A stretch of DNA of 64,000 nt, taken from NCBI RefSeq assembly GCF_001488575.1, contig NZ_LN831302.1:2294001-2358000 (forward strand), read 5' to 3'. This DNA comes from Halobacterium hubeiense (lineage in GTDB: Archaea > Halobacteriota > Halobacteria > Halobacteriales > Halobacteriaceae). The notes beneath the pieces were generated by a model. The model was not told the origin of the DNA and ran no database searches. It worked only from the letters and a program-made list of their open reading frames with translations. The first letter of the stretch is position 1; the number at the start of each line of letters is the position of its first letter. This document shows positions 51,008 to 60,553 of the stretch, piece by piece. The translations under genes and the position numbers were made by a program.

Positions 51008-53050
51008 CTACTCGCCGTCGTTCTCGTCGGCGCTCTCCTCGCCAGCCGTGAGGCCGTCGTTCCGCGGGCGGTCGAGCGCGGGGTCGGCATCCCGGTGGCT
51101 GGAGTAGCCGTCGAACCACCGGACGATGCGCTCGATGCGGTCGACGACGTGGCCGGGTTCGCCGGAACGGGAGAGCTCGTGGCCCTCGCGGGGGTAGCGC
51201 ACGAGCCGCGTGTCCACGTCCTGTTTCTTCAACGAGAGGTAGAACAGTTCGGCGGTGTTGGCGGGCGTGCGGTAGTCCTGCTCGGAGTGCACGAGGAGCG
51301 TAGGCGTGTCCACGTACTCGACGTACGCCGCGGGCGACTGGTCCCAGAGGAACTCGGGGTCCGACCAGGGGACCGCGCGGAAGTCACCCTCCACGAGCTT
51401 GTAGGCGTCCGTGGAGCCGTAGAACCCCGTGAGGTCGTAGACGCCGCGCTGGGCGACCGCGCCCGCGAAGAAGTCCGTGTGGCCGACCACCCACGCGGTC
51501 ATGAACCCGCCGAAGCTCCCGCCGGTGACGAACGCGTCGTCCTCGTCCACGTACTCCCGTTTTGCGACCTCGCGGGTACCGGCCATCACGTCCTGCATCG
51601 TCACGTCCCCCCAGTCGCGCTCGATTGCGGTCATGAACTCCTCGCCGTAGCCCGTGGACCCTCTCGGATTACACCAGAAGACGACGTAGCCGCGCGCGGC
51701 CAGCGTCTGGAACTCGTGCCACATCGACCCGGTCGTCGACCACATCCGGTGGGGACCGCCGTGAATCTCGACGGCGAGCGGGTACTGTTCGTCCGGGTCA
51801 AAATCCGGCGGCGTGAGCACCCACCCCTGAATCTCGGTGTCGCCGGACTCGAAGCGGACCTCCTCGGGTTCGCGGACCGCGCGGTCGTCGAGGTAGTCGG
51901 CGTTCACGCGCGTCAGTTGCACTTCCTCGGCGCCGCCCGGCGTCGCCGCCACCACGTCCCCGGGGTGGTCCCACTCCGACTGGACGACGCCGACGGCGTC
52001 ACGGGAGACGGAGAAGCCGTGGACGTGGCGGTCGCCGCCGAGCACGACCTCGTCGTCGCCGGTCTCCGGGTCAAGGCGGCGCAACACGTAGCCGCCCTCG
52101 TCGGGCGTGCAGACGTAGAGGGCGTCGCCGTCCGGCCCCCACTCGGGCGCGTGGCTGGCGTTCCACAGTTCGAGGTCGCGGTCGAGGTCCGCCGTGAGGT
52201 GCGTGACATCGCCGACCTCGCGCGTGAACACCTCGACCTCGGTCTGGACGAGCGTCGGGTCGTCGGCGGGCGTCGTCGTGTACGCGATGCGGTCGTGGGG
52301 TCGCGAGGCGTCCACGGCGAGCGTCGGCCCCCAGCCCTCCACGACGGTGACTGTCTCCGTCTCGTCGCTCTCGGAGTCGTAGGCCTCCACTTCCCACCGG
52401 AGGTCGTCGTCGCTGCCGTACCGAATCGGGTAGTAGAGGTCGGTCTCGCCCCACGCCGGCCGCAAGCAGTCGACCTCGCCGCTCGTGACGCGCTCGACGT
52501 CGCCCGCGTCCACGTCCACGGTGTAGACGTGCGAGCGCGCGCCGTCGCTGTACGACTCGTGCGAGCGGTAGACGTGGCGGTCGATCACTCTGGGGTCGGG
52601 GTCCTCGCGCTCGTACTCCTCGCCCACCGCGAGGTCGTGGTCGGCCTCGACTTCTCCAGGGCGCACCGACTGCAGGAAGGCGATGCGGTCGCCCTCGGGC
52701 CCCCACGCGATGCCGGAGACGCCGCCCACCACGTCCGTCACCTGCTCGGCTTCGCCGCCGTCCGTCGGGACGACCCACAACTGCGGTCGTTCGTCGTCGG
52801 CCCCGCGCGTGGACACGAACGCGATGCGGTCCCCCGAGGGGCTCCACGTCGGCTCGGAGTCCACGCCCTCCTCGACGGTGAACCGCCGGGGCTCGCCGCC
52901 GTCGGTCGGCGCGACGTAGACGGTCGCCTCGTAGTCGGTCTCGGATTCCGGGGTCTGCTGGACGTACGCCACGCGCTCCCCCTCCGGCGACACCGCCGGG
53001 TGGGAGAGCCGCGAGAACTCGAAGTAGTCGTCGGCCTCGACGCGATTCAT
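51008..53050 (-). CDS. S9 family prolyl-oligopeptidase-like serine peptidase
   Basis: 680 residues from ATG 53050. Residues 1-400 form a beta-propeller with TolB-like repeats (LSHPAVSPEGERVAYVQQTP, EPTWSPSGDRIAFVSTR, GIAWGPEGDRIAFLQ). The C-terminal alpha/beta hydrolase has VEIHGGPHRMW, the nucleophile motif TGGSFGGFMTAW, the Asp loop LLVHSEQDYRTP and the His in YPREGHELSRSGEPGH. No signal peptide, so probably a cytoplasmic acylaminoacyl/dipeptidyl peptidase. Confidence 0.93.
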   Translation of the reverse strand: MNRVEADDYFEFSRLSHPAVSPEGERVAYVQQTPESETDYEATVYVAPTDGGEPRRFTVEEGVDSEPTWSPSGDRIAFVSTRGADDERPQLWVVPTDGGEAEQVTDVVGGVSGIAWGPEGDRIAFLQSVRPGEVEADHDLAVGEEYEREDPDPRVIDRHVYRSHESYSDGARSHVYTVDVDAGDVERVTSGEVDCLRPAWGETDLYYPIRYGSDDDLRWEVEAYDSESDETETVTVVEGWGPTLAVDASRPHDRIAYTTTPADDPTLVQTEVEVFTREVGDVTHLTADLDRDLELWNASHAPEWGPDGDALYVCTPDEGGYVLRRLDPETGDDEVVLGGDRHVHGFSVSRDAVGVVQSEWDHPGDVVAATPGGAEEVQLTRVNADYLDDRAVREPEEVRFESGDTEIQGWVLTPPDFDPDEQYPLAVEIHGGPHRMWSTTGSMWHEFQTLAARGYVVFWCNPRGSTGYGEEFMTAIERDWGDVTMQDVMAGTREVAKREYVDEDDAFVTGGSFGGFMTAWVVGHTDFFAGAVAQRGVYDLTGFYGSTDAYKLVEGDFRAVPWSDPEFLWDQSPAAYVEYVDTPTLLVHSEQDYRTPANTAELFYLSLKKQDVDTRLVRYPREGHELSRSGEPGHVVDRIERIVRWFDGYSSHRDADPALDRPRNDGLTAGEESADENDGE

Positions 53051-53106
53051 GCCCGCACCCAGTCCCGGCGCGCGCATAGGCGTTTGGCTCCCCGAACCTC
53101 GGCTCG

Positions 53107-53727
53107 CTACTCGATGGCCGCCCGCCCGCTGGTCGCACTCTGGATGCGCTCGCGGAGGCCCGCGGCGTCCTCGCTGGCGACGGTCACGTCGAAGGAGACA
53201 GCTTCGCCGTAGTCGGCGTCGAACTCGCAATCCGCGCTCTCCAGAATCCCCCGCACGGTGCCCGAATCGTCGTACTCGACGGTGACGGTGAACCGCTCCT
53301 GTGGCCGCCGCTCGGCGACGCCCGCGGCCTCGATGGCCTCCTTCGTGGCCCGCGAGTACGCCCGCGCGAGCCCGCCGACGCCGAGTTCAGTGCCGCCGAA
53401 GTACCGCGTCACGACGACCACCGCGTTCTCGATGTCCTGCTGCTGGAGGACGTTCAGCGCGGGCTTGCCCGCGGAACCCGTCGGCTCGCCGTCGTCGGAC
53501 TGGTACTCGCGGAGCATGTACCCATCCCCCGGTCCGCCGGACTCCACGCGCACCCGATAGGCGGGCACGTTGTGCGTGGCGTCGGCGTGCTCGCGCTCGA
53601 CGGACTCCACGAACGCCTCCGCGTCCTCGACGGTCGCGGCGGGCGCGGCGTACCCGATGAACTCCGAGCCCTGCACCTCGAAGTCGGCGTCCGCGCGCTC
53701 CGCCAGCGTCTGGTACGCGTCGGTCAC
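53107..53727 (-). CDS. YigZ/IMPACT family protein
   Basis: 206 residues from GTG 53727. N-terminal UPF0029 domain with FEVQGSEFIGYAAPAATVED, AYRVRVES, SDDGEPTGSAGKPALNVL and VVVTRYFGGTELGVGGLARA, which are hallmark YigZ motifs. A C-terminal ferredoxin-like domain (FTVTVEYDDSGTVRGILESA) follows. YigZ proteins are linked to translation or proteolysis control, by analogy with IMPACT; the exact role is unknown. It lies 56 nt upstream of the S9 peptidase gene, same strand. Confidence 0.9.
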   Translation of the reverse strand: MTDAYQTLAERADADFEVQGSEFIGYAAPAATVEDAEAFVESVEREHADATHNVPAYRVRVESGGPGDGYMLREYQSDDGEPTGSAGKPALNVLQQQDIENAVVVVTRYFGGTELGVGGLARAYSRATKEAIEAAGVAERRPQERFTVTVEYDDSGTVRGILESADCEFDADYGEAVSFDVTVASEDAAGLRERIQSATSGRAAIE

Positions 53728-53873
53728 GTCCCAGACTCGGGGAGCGAGAACGTTCCCGTTTGCGGTTGCGCGCGCCGCGTCAGCCGAGCGGCGAACGGCT
53801 GCGCGCCGCGCGAATCACGGGCCGGCGCCGCGCTCCCAAAGGGTTATGCGTGCGCTCGCGCAACAGAACGTCG

Positions 53874-54164
53874 ATGGCCGCGCTGACGACGCTGGAACTC
53901 ATCTACGTGTTCTTCAGCATCGCGCTCTCCCTCTCGGGACTGGCGATGGTGGCGATAGCCGCCAACGCCTACCTCCAGACCGAGCGCCGGGAGATGCTGT
54001 TGCTCTCGCTTGGCTTCTCCGTCATCGTCGCGGCCGCAATCGCCACCACCGTCTCGGCGTTCTCGCTGAACTTCCAGAACGCCATCGTCCTCCTGACGGT
54101 CAACTACGCGCTGACGACCATCGGCTACCTCTTCGTCATCGCGAGCGTCGTCGGCCAGAACTAG
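53874..54164 (+). CDS. Small three-helix membrane protein (DUF7521-like)
   Basis: 96 residues from ATG 53874. Three TM helices: LIYVFFSIALSLSGLAMVAI, LLLSLGFSVIVAAAIATTV and VLLTVNYALTTIGYLFVIAS, joined by short loops with NAYLQTERRE. It resembles three-helix DUF7521 proteins, which elsewhere accompany HTH regulators. Its stop overlaps the end of the convergent ACT-domain gene by 4 nt. Function unknown. Confidence 0.65.
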   Translation: MAALTTLELIYVFFSIALSLSGLAMVAIAANAYLQTERREMLLLSLGFSVIVAAAIATTVSAFSLNFQNAIVLLTVNYALTTIGYLFVIASVVGQN

Positions 54165-54664
54165 GAGAGCTCCACGGAGCGCACGAACGGCTCGTTCATC
54201 AGCTCGGTCAACACGTCGCCCGGGAGCTCCTCGTCCGTGACGAGGTAGAGCCGCGGCTCGTCGGTGAACTCGGGGTCCTCGCTGATGGTCTGGCGGATGC
54301 TGATGCCGTGCTCGGCGAGCAGGCCCGTCACCGCCGCGACGATGCCGGGCTCGTCGGCGTCCTGCACCTCGACGGTGACGACCGTGAGGTCCAGAACGGG
54401 CGCGAGGTCCATCAGGCTCGGAATCTGGCTGATGTTCTGGAAGATGCGGCGGAGTTCGTCGTCCTCGAGGATGGCTTCCGTCGTCGAGTCCACGACGCGG
54501 CGGTCCACCCCGGCGGCGTCGGCGACCTGCGTGTACGGAATCTCGATGTCGCCGGAGACCACGCGGCCGTCGTCGTTCACGGAGAACCCCCGTTCGAGCA
54601 GCAGCCGGATGACGGACTGCTGGCCGGGGCTGCCCGCGAACTTCTGCATGATGTCCTCGAACAT
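54161..54664 (-). CDS. ACT-domain regulator of amino acid metabolism
   Basis: 167 residues from ATG 54664 (MFEDIMQKFAGSPGQQSVIR). Residues 1-70 form a winged-helix-like domain (LLLERGFSVNDDGRVVSGD, IPYTQVADAAGVDRRVVDST); residues about 90-165 form an ACT domain (LTVVTVEVQDADEPGIVAAV, LLAEHGISIRQTIS). Known haloarchaeal and methanogen proteins of this layout are annotated as regulators that bind amino acids. Targets cannot be seen here. Start chosen to match the family N-terminus; longer starts are Arg-rich and unlikely. Confidence 0.85.
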   Translation of the reverse strand: MFEDIMQKFAGSPGQQSVIRLLLERGFSVNDDGRVVSGDIEIPYTQVADAAGVDRRVVDSTTEAILEDDELRRIFQNISQIPSLMDLAPVLDLTVVTVEVQDADEPGIVAAVTGLLAEHGISIRQTISEDPEFTDEPRLYLVTDEELPGDVLTELMNEPFVRSVELS

Positions 54665-54749
54665 ACGACGACGCAGGCGGCGGGCCGGCAAAACGGTGTG
54701 GGTGCGCGACTCGGCAGGACTTTTGCCGCCCCGCCCCGTCCGCTCGTGC

Positions 54750-55322
54750 ATGCGCCAACTCGACACGTGTGACTTCTGCGCCGACGCCGCCAACGGCGTT
54801 TACGAGGTCGTGCCAGCCTCCGTCGCCGGCGAGTCCCGACGGCTCGCGCTCTGCGCGGACTGCCGCGCCACCCTCCAGTCGGTCGTGGACCCGCTGCTCG
54901 ACGCTGCGGGTACGCCGGCCGCCGCACCCGAAGCCGAATCCAAGTCGGAGACAGAACCCGAATCTGAATCCGAGAGCGACCGGCGCGACGACGCCGACGC
55001 GGACGCCTCGCCGTCGGTGGACTCGGCCGCCGAATCCGGCGACGACGAGGACGGCATCGTCATCGAGTCCGGGAGCCGCGACGAGCAGGAAGGGGGAAAC
55101 GCGGAGAACGCCGACAGCGGGAAGCCCGAGCGCCGGCCGTCGGGCTACGGACAGGTGATTCGCCTGCTTCAGAACCGGGACGGCGCGATGCCCCGCGACG
55201 ACCTGCGCGCGCTCGCGACGAACGCCTACAACCTCGGCGGCCGCGAGTTCGAGGACGCCGTCGAGGCCGCCGTCGAGAACGGCGACGTCGAGGAGTCCCC
55301 CGACGGCCTGCGGACGACCTGA
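54750..55322 (+). CDS. Zinc-ribbon plus winged-helix protein with acidic linker
   Basis: 190 residues from ATG 54750. N-terminal zinc ribbon TCDFCADAANGVYEVVPAS with CADCRATL, then a linker of about 75 residues made mainly of Glu, Ser and Asp (residues 55-130), then a compact helical domain YGQVIRLLQNRDGAMPRDDL with GREFEDAVEAAVENGDVEES that looks like a winged helix. The architecture suggests a nucleic-acid-binding factor. Codirectional with nothing; divergent from the ACT regulator. Confidence 0.72.
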   Translation: MRQLDTCDFCADAANGVYEVVPASVAGESRRLALCADCRATLQSVVDPLLDAAGTPAAAPEAESKSETEPESESESDRRDDADADASPSVDSAAESGDDEDGIVIESGSRDEQEGGNAENADSGKPERRPSGYGQVIRLLQNRDGAMPRDDLRALATNAYNLGGREFEDAVEAAVENGDVEESPDGLRTT

Positions 55323-55356
55323 CGGTCGCTGCGGTGCGTTCCGAGAGATTCGTCGG

Positions 55357-55962
55357 TCAGCCGTCGAACTCTGCCTCCCCAGTTTCGAGTGCGCGTTCGA
55401 GTTCCGGCGTCCCGCGGAGCGCCGACAGCGGCGTCGGGGGGTCCGGGTCGGCCGAGAGCGCCGCGAGCTGGCGGTACCACCACTGGATGTCGTGCCACTC
55501 GCCCTGCTTGAAGCCGGCTGCAGGGAACGTGCCGACGGGCTCGAAGTCGAACCGCTCGTGGAGCGCCACGCTCGCGGGGTTCGGGAGCGTCACCACCGCG
55601 TACGCGTTCCGGTAGCCCTGCACCGCCAGCGTCTCCAGTAGCGACGCGTACAGCGCCGACCCTACGCCCTCGCCGTGGGCCTCCGCAGCGACGTACACCG
55701 ACAGTTCGACCGTCCACGCGTACGGCGGCGTCGACCGCAACGCGTCCGCCGCCGCGTACCCGAGCACGTCGCCGGCCGCCGTCTCGCAGACAAGCCACGG
55801 GTACTCCCAGAGCGTCGACTCGACCCGTTCGGCCAGCTCCGCGGCCGTCGGCACTTCGACCTCGAACGAGATTGGCGTTGCCTCGACGAACGGCGCGTAG
55901 ACGTCCCGGAGCGCGGGCGCGTCCGCCGGTTCGGCGAGCCGGATGCCGTAGCCGTCGGTCAT
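55357..55962 (-). CDS. GNAT N-acetyltransferase (phosphinothricin acetyltransferase-like)
   Basis: 201 residues. GNAT fold with IRLAEPADAPALRDVYAPFV, the acetyl-CoA loop SVYVAAEAHGEGVGSALYAS and YAVVTLPNPASVALHERFDF. A segment FPAAGFKQGEWHDIQWWYRQ is diagnostic of the Pat/Bar subgroup, which N-acetylates small amines such as methionine sulfone or phosphinothricin. It lies 17 nt downstream of hisB on the same strand and may be cotranscribed. Confidence 0.9.
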   Translation of the reverse strand: MTDGYGIRLAEPADAPALRDVYAPFVEATPISFEVEVPTAAELAERVESTLWEYPWLVCETAAGDVLGYAAADALRSTPPYAWTVELSVYVAAEAHGEGVGSALYASLLETLAVQGYRNAYAVVTLPNPASVALHERFDFEPVGTFPAAGFKQGEWHDIQWWYRQLAALSADPDPPTPLSALRGTPELERALETGEAEFDG

Positions 55963-55979
55963 CTCTCCGAGGTCGCCGT

Positions 55980-56567
55980 CTACAGCTCGCCCTTCGTCGA
56001 CGGTGTCCCGGGCCGCCGCTCGTCGATGCGCGTCGCGTCGTCCAGCGCCCGCGCGACGCCCTTGAACAGCGCCTCTATCTCGTGGTGCGCGTTCTCCCCC
56101 TCGACTTCACAGTGCAGCGTCAAGCCGGCGTGCATCGCCAGCGACCGGAAGAAGTGTCGCGCCATCGCGCTCGTGAACTCGCCGACGTACGGCTGGCTGA
56201 ACTCGCCGTCGAACTCGTACAGCGGCCGCCCCGAGACGTCGACGACGACGCTCGCCACCGCCTCGTCCAGGGGCACGCGGCGGTCCGCGAACCGCTCGAT
56301 GCCGCGCTTGTCGCCGAGCGCCTCGTCGAACGCCTTCCCGAGCGTAATCGCCACATCCTCGACCGTGTGGTGGTCGTCGACGCCGAGGTCGCCGTCGCAG
56401 CGCACGGTCAAATCGAACAGGCCGTGCTTCGCGAACGACTCCAGCATGTGGTCGAAAAAGCCCACGCCAGTCTCGACGGTGCTGTCGCCGTCCCCGTCCA
56501 CGTCCAGCGTCACGTCGATGTCCGTCTCCGCCGTCTCCCGGCTCACGGCGGCCGTCCGGTCGGTCAT
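55980..56567 (-). CDS. hisB: Imidazoleglycerol-phosphate dehydratase
   Basis: 195 residues. Step 6 of histidine synthesis. Conserved metal-binding histidines: [50 protein letters not shown] and [15 protein letters not shown]. Single-domain HisB without the phosphatase fusion of enterobacteria. On the same strand as hisA (gap 334 nt) and near hisI and hisG, forming a loose histidine cluster. Confidence 0.96.
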   Translation of the reverse strand: MTDRTAAVSRETAETDIDVTLDVDGDGDSTVETGVGFFDHMLESFAKHGLFDLTVRCDGDLGVDDHHTVEDVAITLGKAFDEALGDKRGIERFADRRVPLDEAVASVVVDVSGRPLYEFDGEFSQPYVGEFTSAMARHFFRSLAMHAGLTLHCEVEGENAHHEIEALFKGVARALDDATRIDERRPGTPSTKGEL

Positions 56568-56901
56568 GTACGGGGTGTAGGCGTCCGTCTACAAGGCCGT
56601 TCCGCCTGCTAGGTGAGCTCCACCGCGACACCTGCAAGAACGTGGGCGACGCTTCCCCGAAAGCCCCCTCCCGCTCGCGGCGCGTGCCGACGCAAGCACC
56701 GAAGCGAACGTAGTGAGCGAGGAGCACAGCGAGGCACGCGCCGCGACCGGTCGGCCCCTTTCAGTCCCGGAAGACTCACTGCGTTCGTCTTCCGACCCTC
56801 GCGAACGCGGAGCGTTCGCTCAGTCCCGCCCCTCGGCTGGTCAATCAGCTACGGTCCGTCGGCCGGCCCGTCGGCTGTAATCCGGGTCGCAGAAACAGCA
56901 G
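56568..56901. repeat. Gene-free region with degenerate intergenic repeats
   Basis: 334 nt between hisA and hisB. It contains strings such as GAACGTAGTGAGCGAGGAGC, CGAACGCGGAGCGTTCGC and AGACTCACTGCGTTCGTCTT, related to the GAGCGA-type intergenic sequence near 28050 and 31200. GCGAACGCGGAGCGTTCGC (about 56802-56820) is a hairpin (GCGAACGC/GCGTTCGC). No protein frame with suitable codon use and no RNA gene are seen. Confidence 0.45.
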
Positions 56902-57624
56902 CTACAGCGCGTCCTTGGCTTCTTCGAGGGTGAAGTTCCCCTCGTAGAGCGCGGTGCCGACGACGACGGCGGCGGCGCCCGCGGCGCGGAGCGCGAGGAC
57001 GTCGTCGATGTCGGCGACGCCGCCGCTCGCGACGACGGGGATGTCCACGCTGTCGGCGAGTCGCCGGACGGGCTCGGTCTCGACGCCCGCCTGCTGGCCT
57101 TCGACGTCGACGTTCGTGAACAGAATCGAGCCCGCGCCGAGGTCCGCGTAGCGCTGGGCGGCCTCCGCGGGGTCAAGGCCCGTGCCCTCCGTCCACCCCT
57201 CGACGACGACCTCACCGTCCTTCGCGTCGAGGCTCACCATCACGCTGCCCGGGTACTCCGCGCTGATTTCGCCGACGATTTCGGGGTTCTCGACGGCCGC
57301 AGTGCCGAGGATGACGCGGTCGACGCCGCGCTCCAGGAGTTCAGTGGCATCCGCGACGCTGCGGATGCCGCCGCCGACCTGCACGTCCACGCCCGTCGCG
57401 TCGAGGATGCGTTCGACGGCGTCAGCGTTGCCGCGCTCGCCCTCGAACGCGCCGTCGAGGTCGACGAGGTGGAGGGTTCGCGCGCCCGCCGACACCCACC
57501 GCTGGGCGGCCTCCACGGGGTCGCCGTAGCGCTTCTCGGTGCCGCGCTCGCCCTGCACGAGCTGGACGACCTCGCCGTCCTGCATGTCCACCGCCGGTAC
57601 GACCTCGAAGGACTCGAACGCCAT
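56902..57624 (-). CDS. hisA: Phosphoribosylformimino-AICAR ribotide isomerase
   Basis: 240 residues. (beta-alpha)8 barrel catalysing the fourth step of histidine synthesis. Catalytic Asp in FEVVPAVDMQDGEVVQLVQG and the half-barrel phosphate sites VQVGGGIRSVADATELLERG and IPVVASGGVADIDDVLAL. The opening VDMQDG (rather than VDVKDG) is a common archaeal variant. Complete, with start ATG 57624 beside a divergent ferredoxin gene. Confidence 0.95.
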   Translation of the reverse strand: MAFESFEVVPAVDMQDGEVVQLVQGERGTEKRYGDPVEAAQRWVSAGARTLHLVDLDGAFEGERGNADAVERILDATGVDVQVGGGIRSVADATELLERGVDRVILGTAAVENPEIVGEISAEYPGSVMVSLDAKDGEVVVEGWTEGTGLDPAEAAQRYADLGAGSILFTNVDVEGQQAGVETEPVRRLADSVDIPVVASGGVADIDDVLALRAAGAAAVVVGTALYEGNFTLEEAKDAL

Positions 57625-57734
57625 ACCGTCGTGTGCGGGTGGCTCCCCTAAAAGCGTCCCGTCACTGACGAACTACCGGAAAATCGAACGTTCGTGGGGT
57701 GTTGCGTCCATTCCCGTCGTTCGCCAAGAACGAA

Positions 57735-57744
57735 AACTACTATG
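57735..57744 (+). promoter_or_regulatory. TATA box of the ferredoxin gene
   Basis: AAACTACTAT (about 57735-57744) lies about 27-36 nt before ATG 57771, a suitable TATA position for a leaderless or very short-leader transcript of a highly expressed ferredoxin. Confidence 0.45.
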
Positions 57745-57770
57745 CCGGCGGACTGCGAACGCTTCGAACG

Positions 57771-58160
57771 ATGCCGACGGTTGAATACCTCAACTACGAG
57801 ACTCTGGACGACCAGGGCTGGGACATGGACGACGACGACCTCTTCGAGAAGGCGGCCGACGCCGGCCTCGACGACGAGGACTACGGCACGCTCGAAGTCG
57901 CCGAGGGCGAGTACATCCTCGAAGCCGCCGAGGCGCAGGGCTACGACTGGCCGTTCTCGTGCCGCGCCGGCGCGTGTGCGAACTGCGCGTCCATCGTGAA
58001 GGAAGGCGACATCGACATGGACATGCAGCAGATTCTCTCCGACGAGGAAGTCGAAGAGAAGAACGTCCGCCTGACCTGCATCGGCTCCCCGGCGGCCGAC
58101 GAGGTCAAGATCGTCTACAACGCCAAGCACCTCGACTACCTGCAGAACCGCGTCATCTAA
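57771..58160 (+). CDS. fer: 2Fe-2S ferredoxin, halophilic plant type
   Basis: 129 residues. Plant-type ferredoxin fold with ligands in [15 protein letters not shown] (three Cys) and [10 protein letters not shown] (fourth). The N-terminal acidic insertion of about 25 residues ([19 protein letters not shown]) is the hallmark of the haloarchaeal ferredoxin that supplies 2-oxoacid oxidoreductases. Length matches the well-studied Halobacterium protein (about 128 aa). Confidence 0.96.
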   Translation: MPTVEYLNYETLDDQGWDMDDDDLFEKAADAGLDDEDYGTLEVAEGEYILEAAEAQGYDWPFSCRAGACANCASIVKEGDIDMDMQQILSDEEVEEKNVRLTCIGSPAADEVKIVYNAKHLDYLQNRVI

Positions 58161-58303
58161 GCGGCGACACGGGTCGTTCGCGACCCCGAATTTTTGCGGA
58201 GCGCCGTCCGGCAGGGCGGCGTATCTCTACTCGCGCGCACAGTTGCGTCGCCGTCCCCGGGTAAGGACAACACCTAAGCCGGCGGCGTTCCCGACACCCG
58301 GTA

Positions 58304-59242
58304 GTGGACGCCTCGATACCCGACCTCCTGCGGTTGCTCGTCGTGCCGGCGTTGGGCTGGGCGGCGCTCCGGGACTTGCGGACGCGCCGCGTCCCGAACG
58401 GCCTCTGGCGGCCGCTGGTCCTGCTCGGCGTCGTCCTCGTCGTCTGGGAGGGCTACGTCGCGTTCGGGACGCCGTACGTCTTCCAGCGGTTCGCAATCCG
58501 CGTCGCGTTCAGCATCCTGTTCGTCGTCCCGCTGGCGTACGCGTTCTGGTACATCGGCGGGTTCGGCGGCGCCGACGCCCGCGCGTTTATGACGCTCGCC
58601 GTGTTGTACCCGACGTATCCGTCCTACGAGCTGCTGGGGTACTCGCTGCCCGTGGTGGAGACCGCGCTCGGCGTGTTCTCGCTGACGATTCTCACGAACA
58701 CCGTCATCCTCGGGCTGGCGTACCCGCTCGTGCTCGGCGCCCAGAACGCCCTCTCGAGGGAGTTCTCCGTCGTGATGTTCGTCGGCCGCCGCGTCCCGGT
58801 CGGCGAACTCACTGACACCCACGGCAGCCTCCTCGAAACCCACGACGGCTTCACCCGGGACGGCCTCGACCTGGACGCGCTCCGGATGTACCTCCGGTGG
58901 CGCGGCCTCACGCTCGCGGACCTCCGCGAGAACCGCGAACTCCGTGACCCCGACACGCTCCCCGACGACCCCAACGACCCGACTGGTGGCGCGGTCGTCG
59001 CGGACGGCAGCGGCGACCCGTGGGGCGCCGCGGCGTTCCTCGACGACATCGAGGGCTCTGCGTACGGCACGACGCCAGCGGACCTCCGCGAGGGCCTCGA
59101 CCTCATCGTCGACAGCGAGGACGTCTGGGTGACGCCGGGCGTCCCGTTCATTATCCCGCTGTTCGTCGGCCTGCTGGTCGCGCTGACGGGCGGGGACGTG
59201 CTCTTCTGGGTGATGGACGCGCTCGGCCTCGTGCCCGCCTGA
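58304..59242 (+). CDS. A24 family prepilin/preflagellin peptidase
   Basis: 312 residues from GTG 58304. Aspartyl membrane protease with active-site aspartates in LRDLRTRRVPNGLWRP and FGGADARAFMTLAVLYP (an FGGAD variant of the GxGD motif). About six TM helices. A large soluble loop of about 120 residues (TDTHGSLLETHDGFTRDGLD to LIVDSEDVWVTPG) sits before the last TM, longer than in bacterial PilD. It removes class III signal peptides from archaellins and type IV pilins. Confidence 0.92.
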   Translation: MDASIPDLLRLLVVPALGWAALRDLRTRRVPNGLWRPLVLLGVVLVVWEGYVAFGTPYVFQRFAIRVAFSILFVVPLAYAFWYIGGFGGADARAFMTLAVLYPTYPSYELLGYSLPVVETALGVFSLTILTNTVILGLAYPLVLGAQNALSREFSVVMFVGRRVPVGELTDTHGSLLETHDGFTRDGLDLDALRMYLRWRGLTLADLRENRELRDPDTLPDDPNDPTGGAVVADGSGDPWGAAAFLDDIEGSAYGTTPADLREGLDLIVDSEDVWVTPGVPFIIPLFVGLLVALTGGDVLFWVMDALGLVPA

Positions 59243-59284
59243 CTGGGACGTAACCGCTAACCGGCCGGCCCGCGTCGCCCCCGT

Positions 59285-59650
59285 ATGGACTTCGAGGTAG
59301 ACCTCGACTTCGGCGACGACGGCCTCGTCACGGTCGTCGCGCAGGACGTCGAGACCGAGGAGGTCGTGATGCTCGCGCACGCCACCCGCGAGGCCGTCGA
59401 GAAGACTGTCGAGACGGACCGTGCGCACTACTACTCGCGCTCCCGCGAGGAGCTCTGGGAGAAGGGCGCGACCAGCGGCCACACGCAGGAAATCGAGGAG
59501 ATCCGGGTGGACTGCGACGGCGACGCCCTGCTGTACCGGGTGCACCAATCCGGCGGTGCTTGCCACACCGGCTACCACTCCTGTTTCCACCGCACGCTCG
59601 ACGGCGAGGTCGTCGGCGAGCAGGTGTTCGACCCCGACGACGTCTACTGA
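59285..59650 (+). CDS. hisI: Phosphoribosyl-AMP cyclohydrolase
   Basis: 121 residues. Third step of histidine synthesis. Motifs: [52 protein letters not shown] and [11 protein letters not shown], with the zinc cysteines. Single-domain HisI without HisE. 42 nt after the prepilin peptidase gene and 54 nt before hisG, same strand. Confidence 0.96.
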   Translation: MDFEVDLDFGDDGLVTVVAQDVETEEVVMLAHATREAVEKTVETDRAHYYSRSREELWEKGATSGHTQEIEEIRVDCDGDALLYRVHQSGGACHTGYHSCFHRTLDGEVVGEQVFDPDDVY

Positions 59651-59704
59651 CCGCGCGGCCGCGTCGTCCAAAACCTATTCCCCCCGGTCGACGTAGCGTT
59701 CGGT

Positions 59705-60553
59705 ATGCGAATTGCCGTGCCCAACAAGGGCCGCTTGCACGACCCGACGCTGGAACTCTTGGACAGAGCCGGTATCGGCGTGGAGAGCGGCGCGGACCGC
59801 CAGTTGTACGCCGACACCGTCGACCCCGAGATTACCGTGTTGTACGCGCGGGCGGCGGACATCCCCGAGTACGTCGCGGACGGCGCGGCGGACCTCGGCA
59901 TCACTGGCCTCGACCAAGTGCGCGAATCCGGCGCGGACAACGTCGAGGACCTGCTGGACCTCGACTACGGGAAGTGCCGGCTGGTGCTGGCGGCGCCTGA
60001 GGACGGTGACATCGACGCCGCCGAGGACCTCGCGAGGAAGACTGTCGCCACCGAGTTCCCGACGATTACGCGCGACTACTTCGACGGGAAGGACGTCAGC
60101 CCGGACATCGTGGAGGTCACGGGTGCGACCGAACTCACGCCCCACGTCGAGATGGCGGACGCCATCGTGGATATCACCTCGACGGGGACGACGCTGCGCG
60201 TGAACCGACTGAAGGTCGTCGACGAGGTGCTCCAGAGTTCGGTGCGGCTGTTCGCGCGTGACGACGTCGTCGACGACCCGAAAGTCGAGCAGGTGCGGAC
60301 GGCGCTGCAGTCCGTGCGCTCCGCGGAGGGGAAGCGCTACCTGATGTTGAACGCGCCCGAGGAGAACCTCGACGCCATCGAGGACGTGATTCCCGGGCTG
60401 GGCGGCCCCACGGTCCTCGACGTCGACGAACCCGGGATGGTCGCGGTGCACGCGGTCGTCGAGGAGCGCGACGTCTTCGAGGCGGTCAACGACCTCAAGT
60501 GCGAGGGGGCCTCGGGCATCCTCGTCACGGAAATCGAGCGCCTCGTCAAGTAG
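59705..60553 (+). CDS. hisG: ATP phosphoribosyltransferase, long form
   Basis: 282 residues. First, committed step of histidine synthesis. [20 protein letters not shown] opens the protein. [11 protein letters not shown] and [15 protein letters not shown] (PRPP loop) follow, and a C-terminal ACT-like regulatory domain (about 205-282) identifies the long, histidine-inhibited HisG-L form that needs no HisZ. A TATA-like AAAACCTATT lies about 30 nt before the ATG, so it has its own promoter. Confidence 0.96.
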   Translation: MRIAVPNKGRLHDPTLELLDRAGIGVESGADRQLYADTVDPEITVLYARAADIPEYVADGAADLGITGLDQVRESGADNVEDLLDLDYGKCRLVLAAPEDGDIDAAEDLARKTVATEFPTITRDYFDGKDVSPDIVEVTGATELTPHVEMADAIVDITSTGTTLRVNRLKVVDEVLQSSVRLFARDDVVDDPKVEQVRTALQSVRSAEGKRYLMLNAPEENLDAIEDVIPGLGGPTVLDVDEPGMVAVHAVVEERDVFEAVNDLKCEGASGILVTEIERLVK

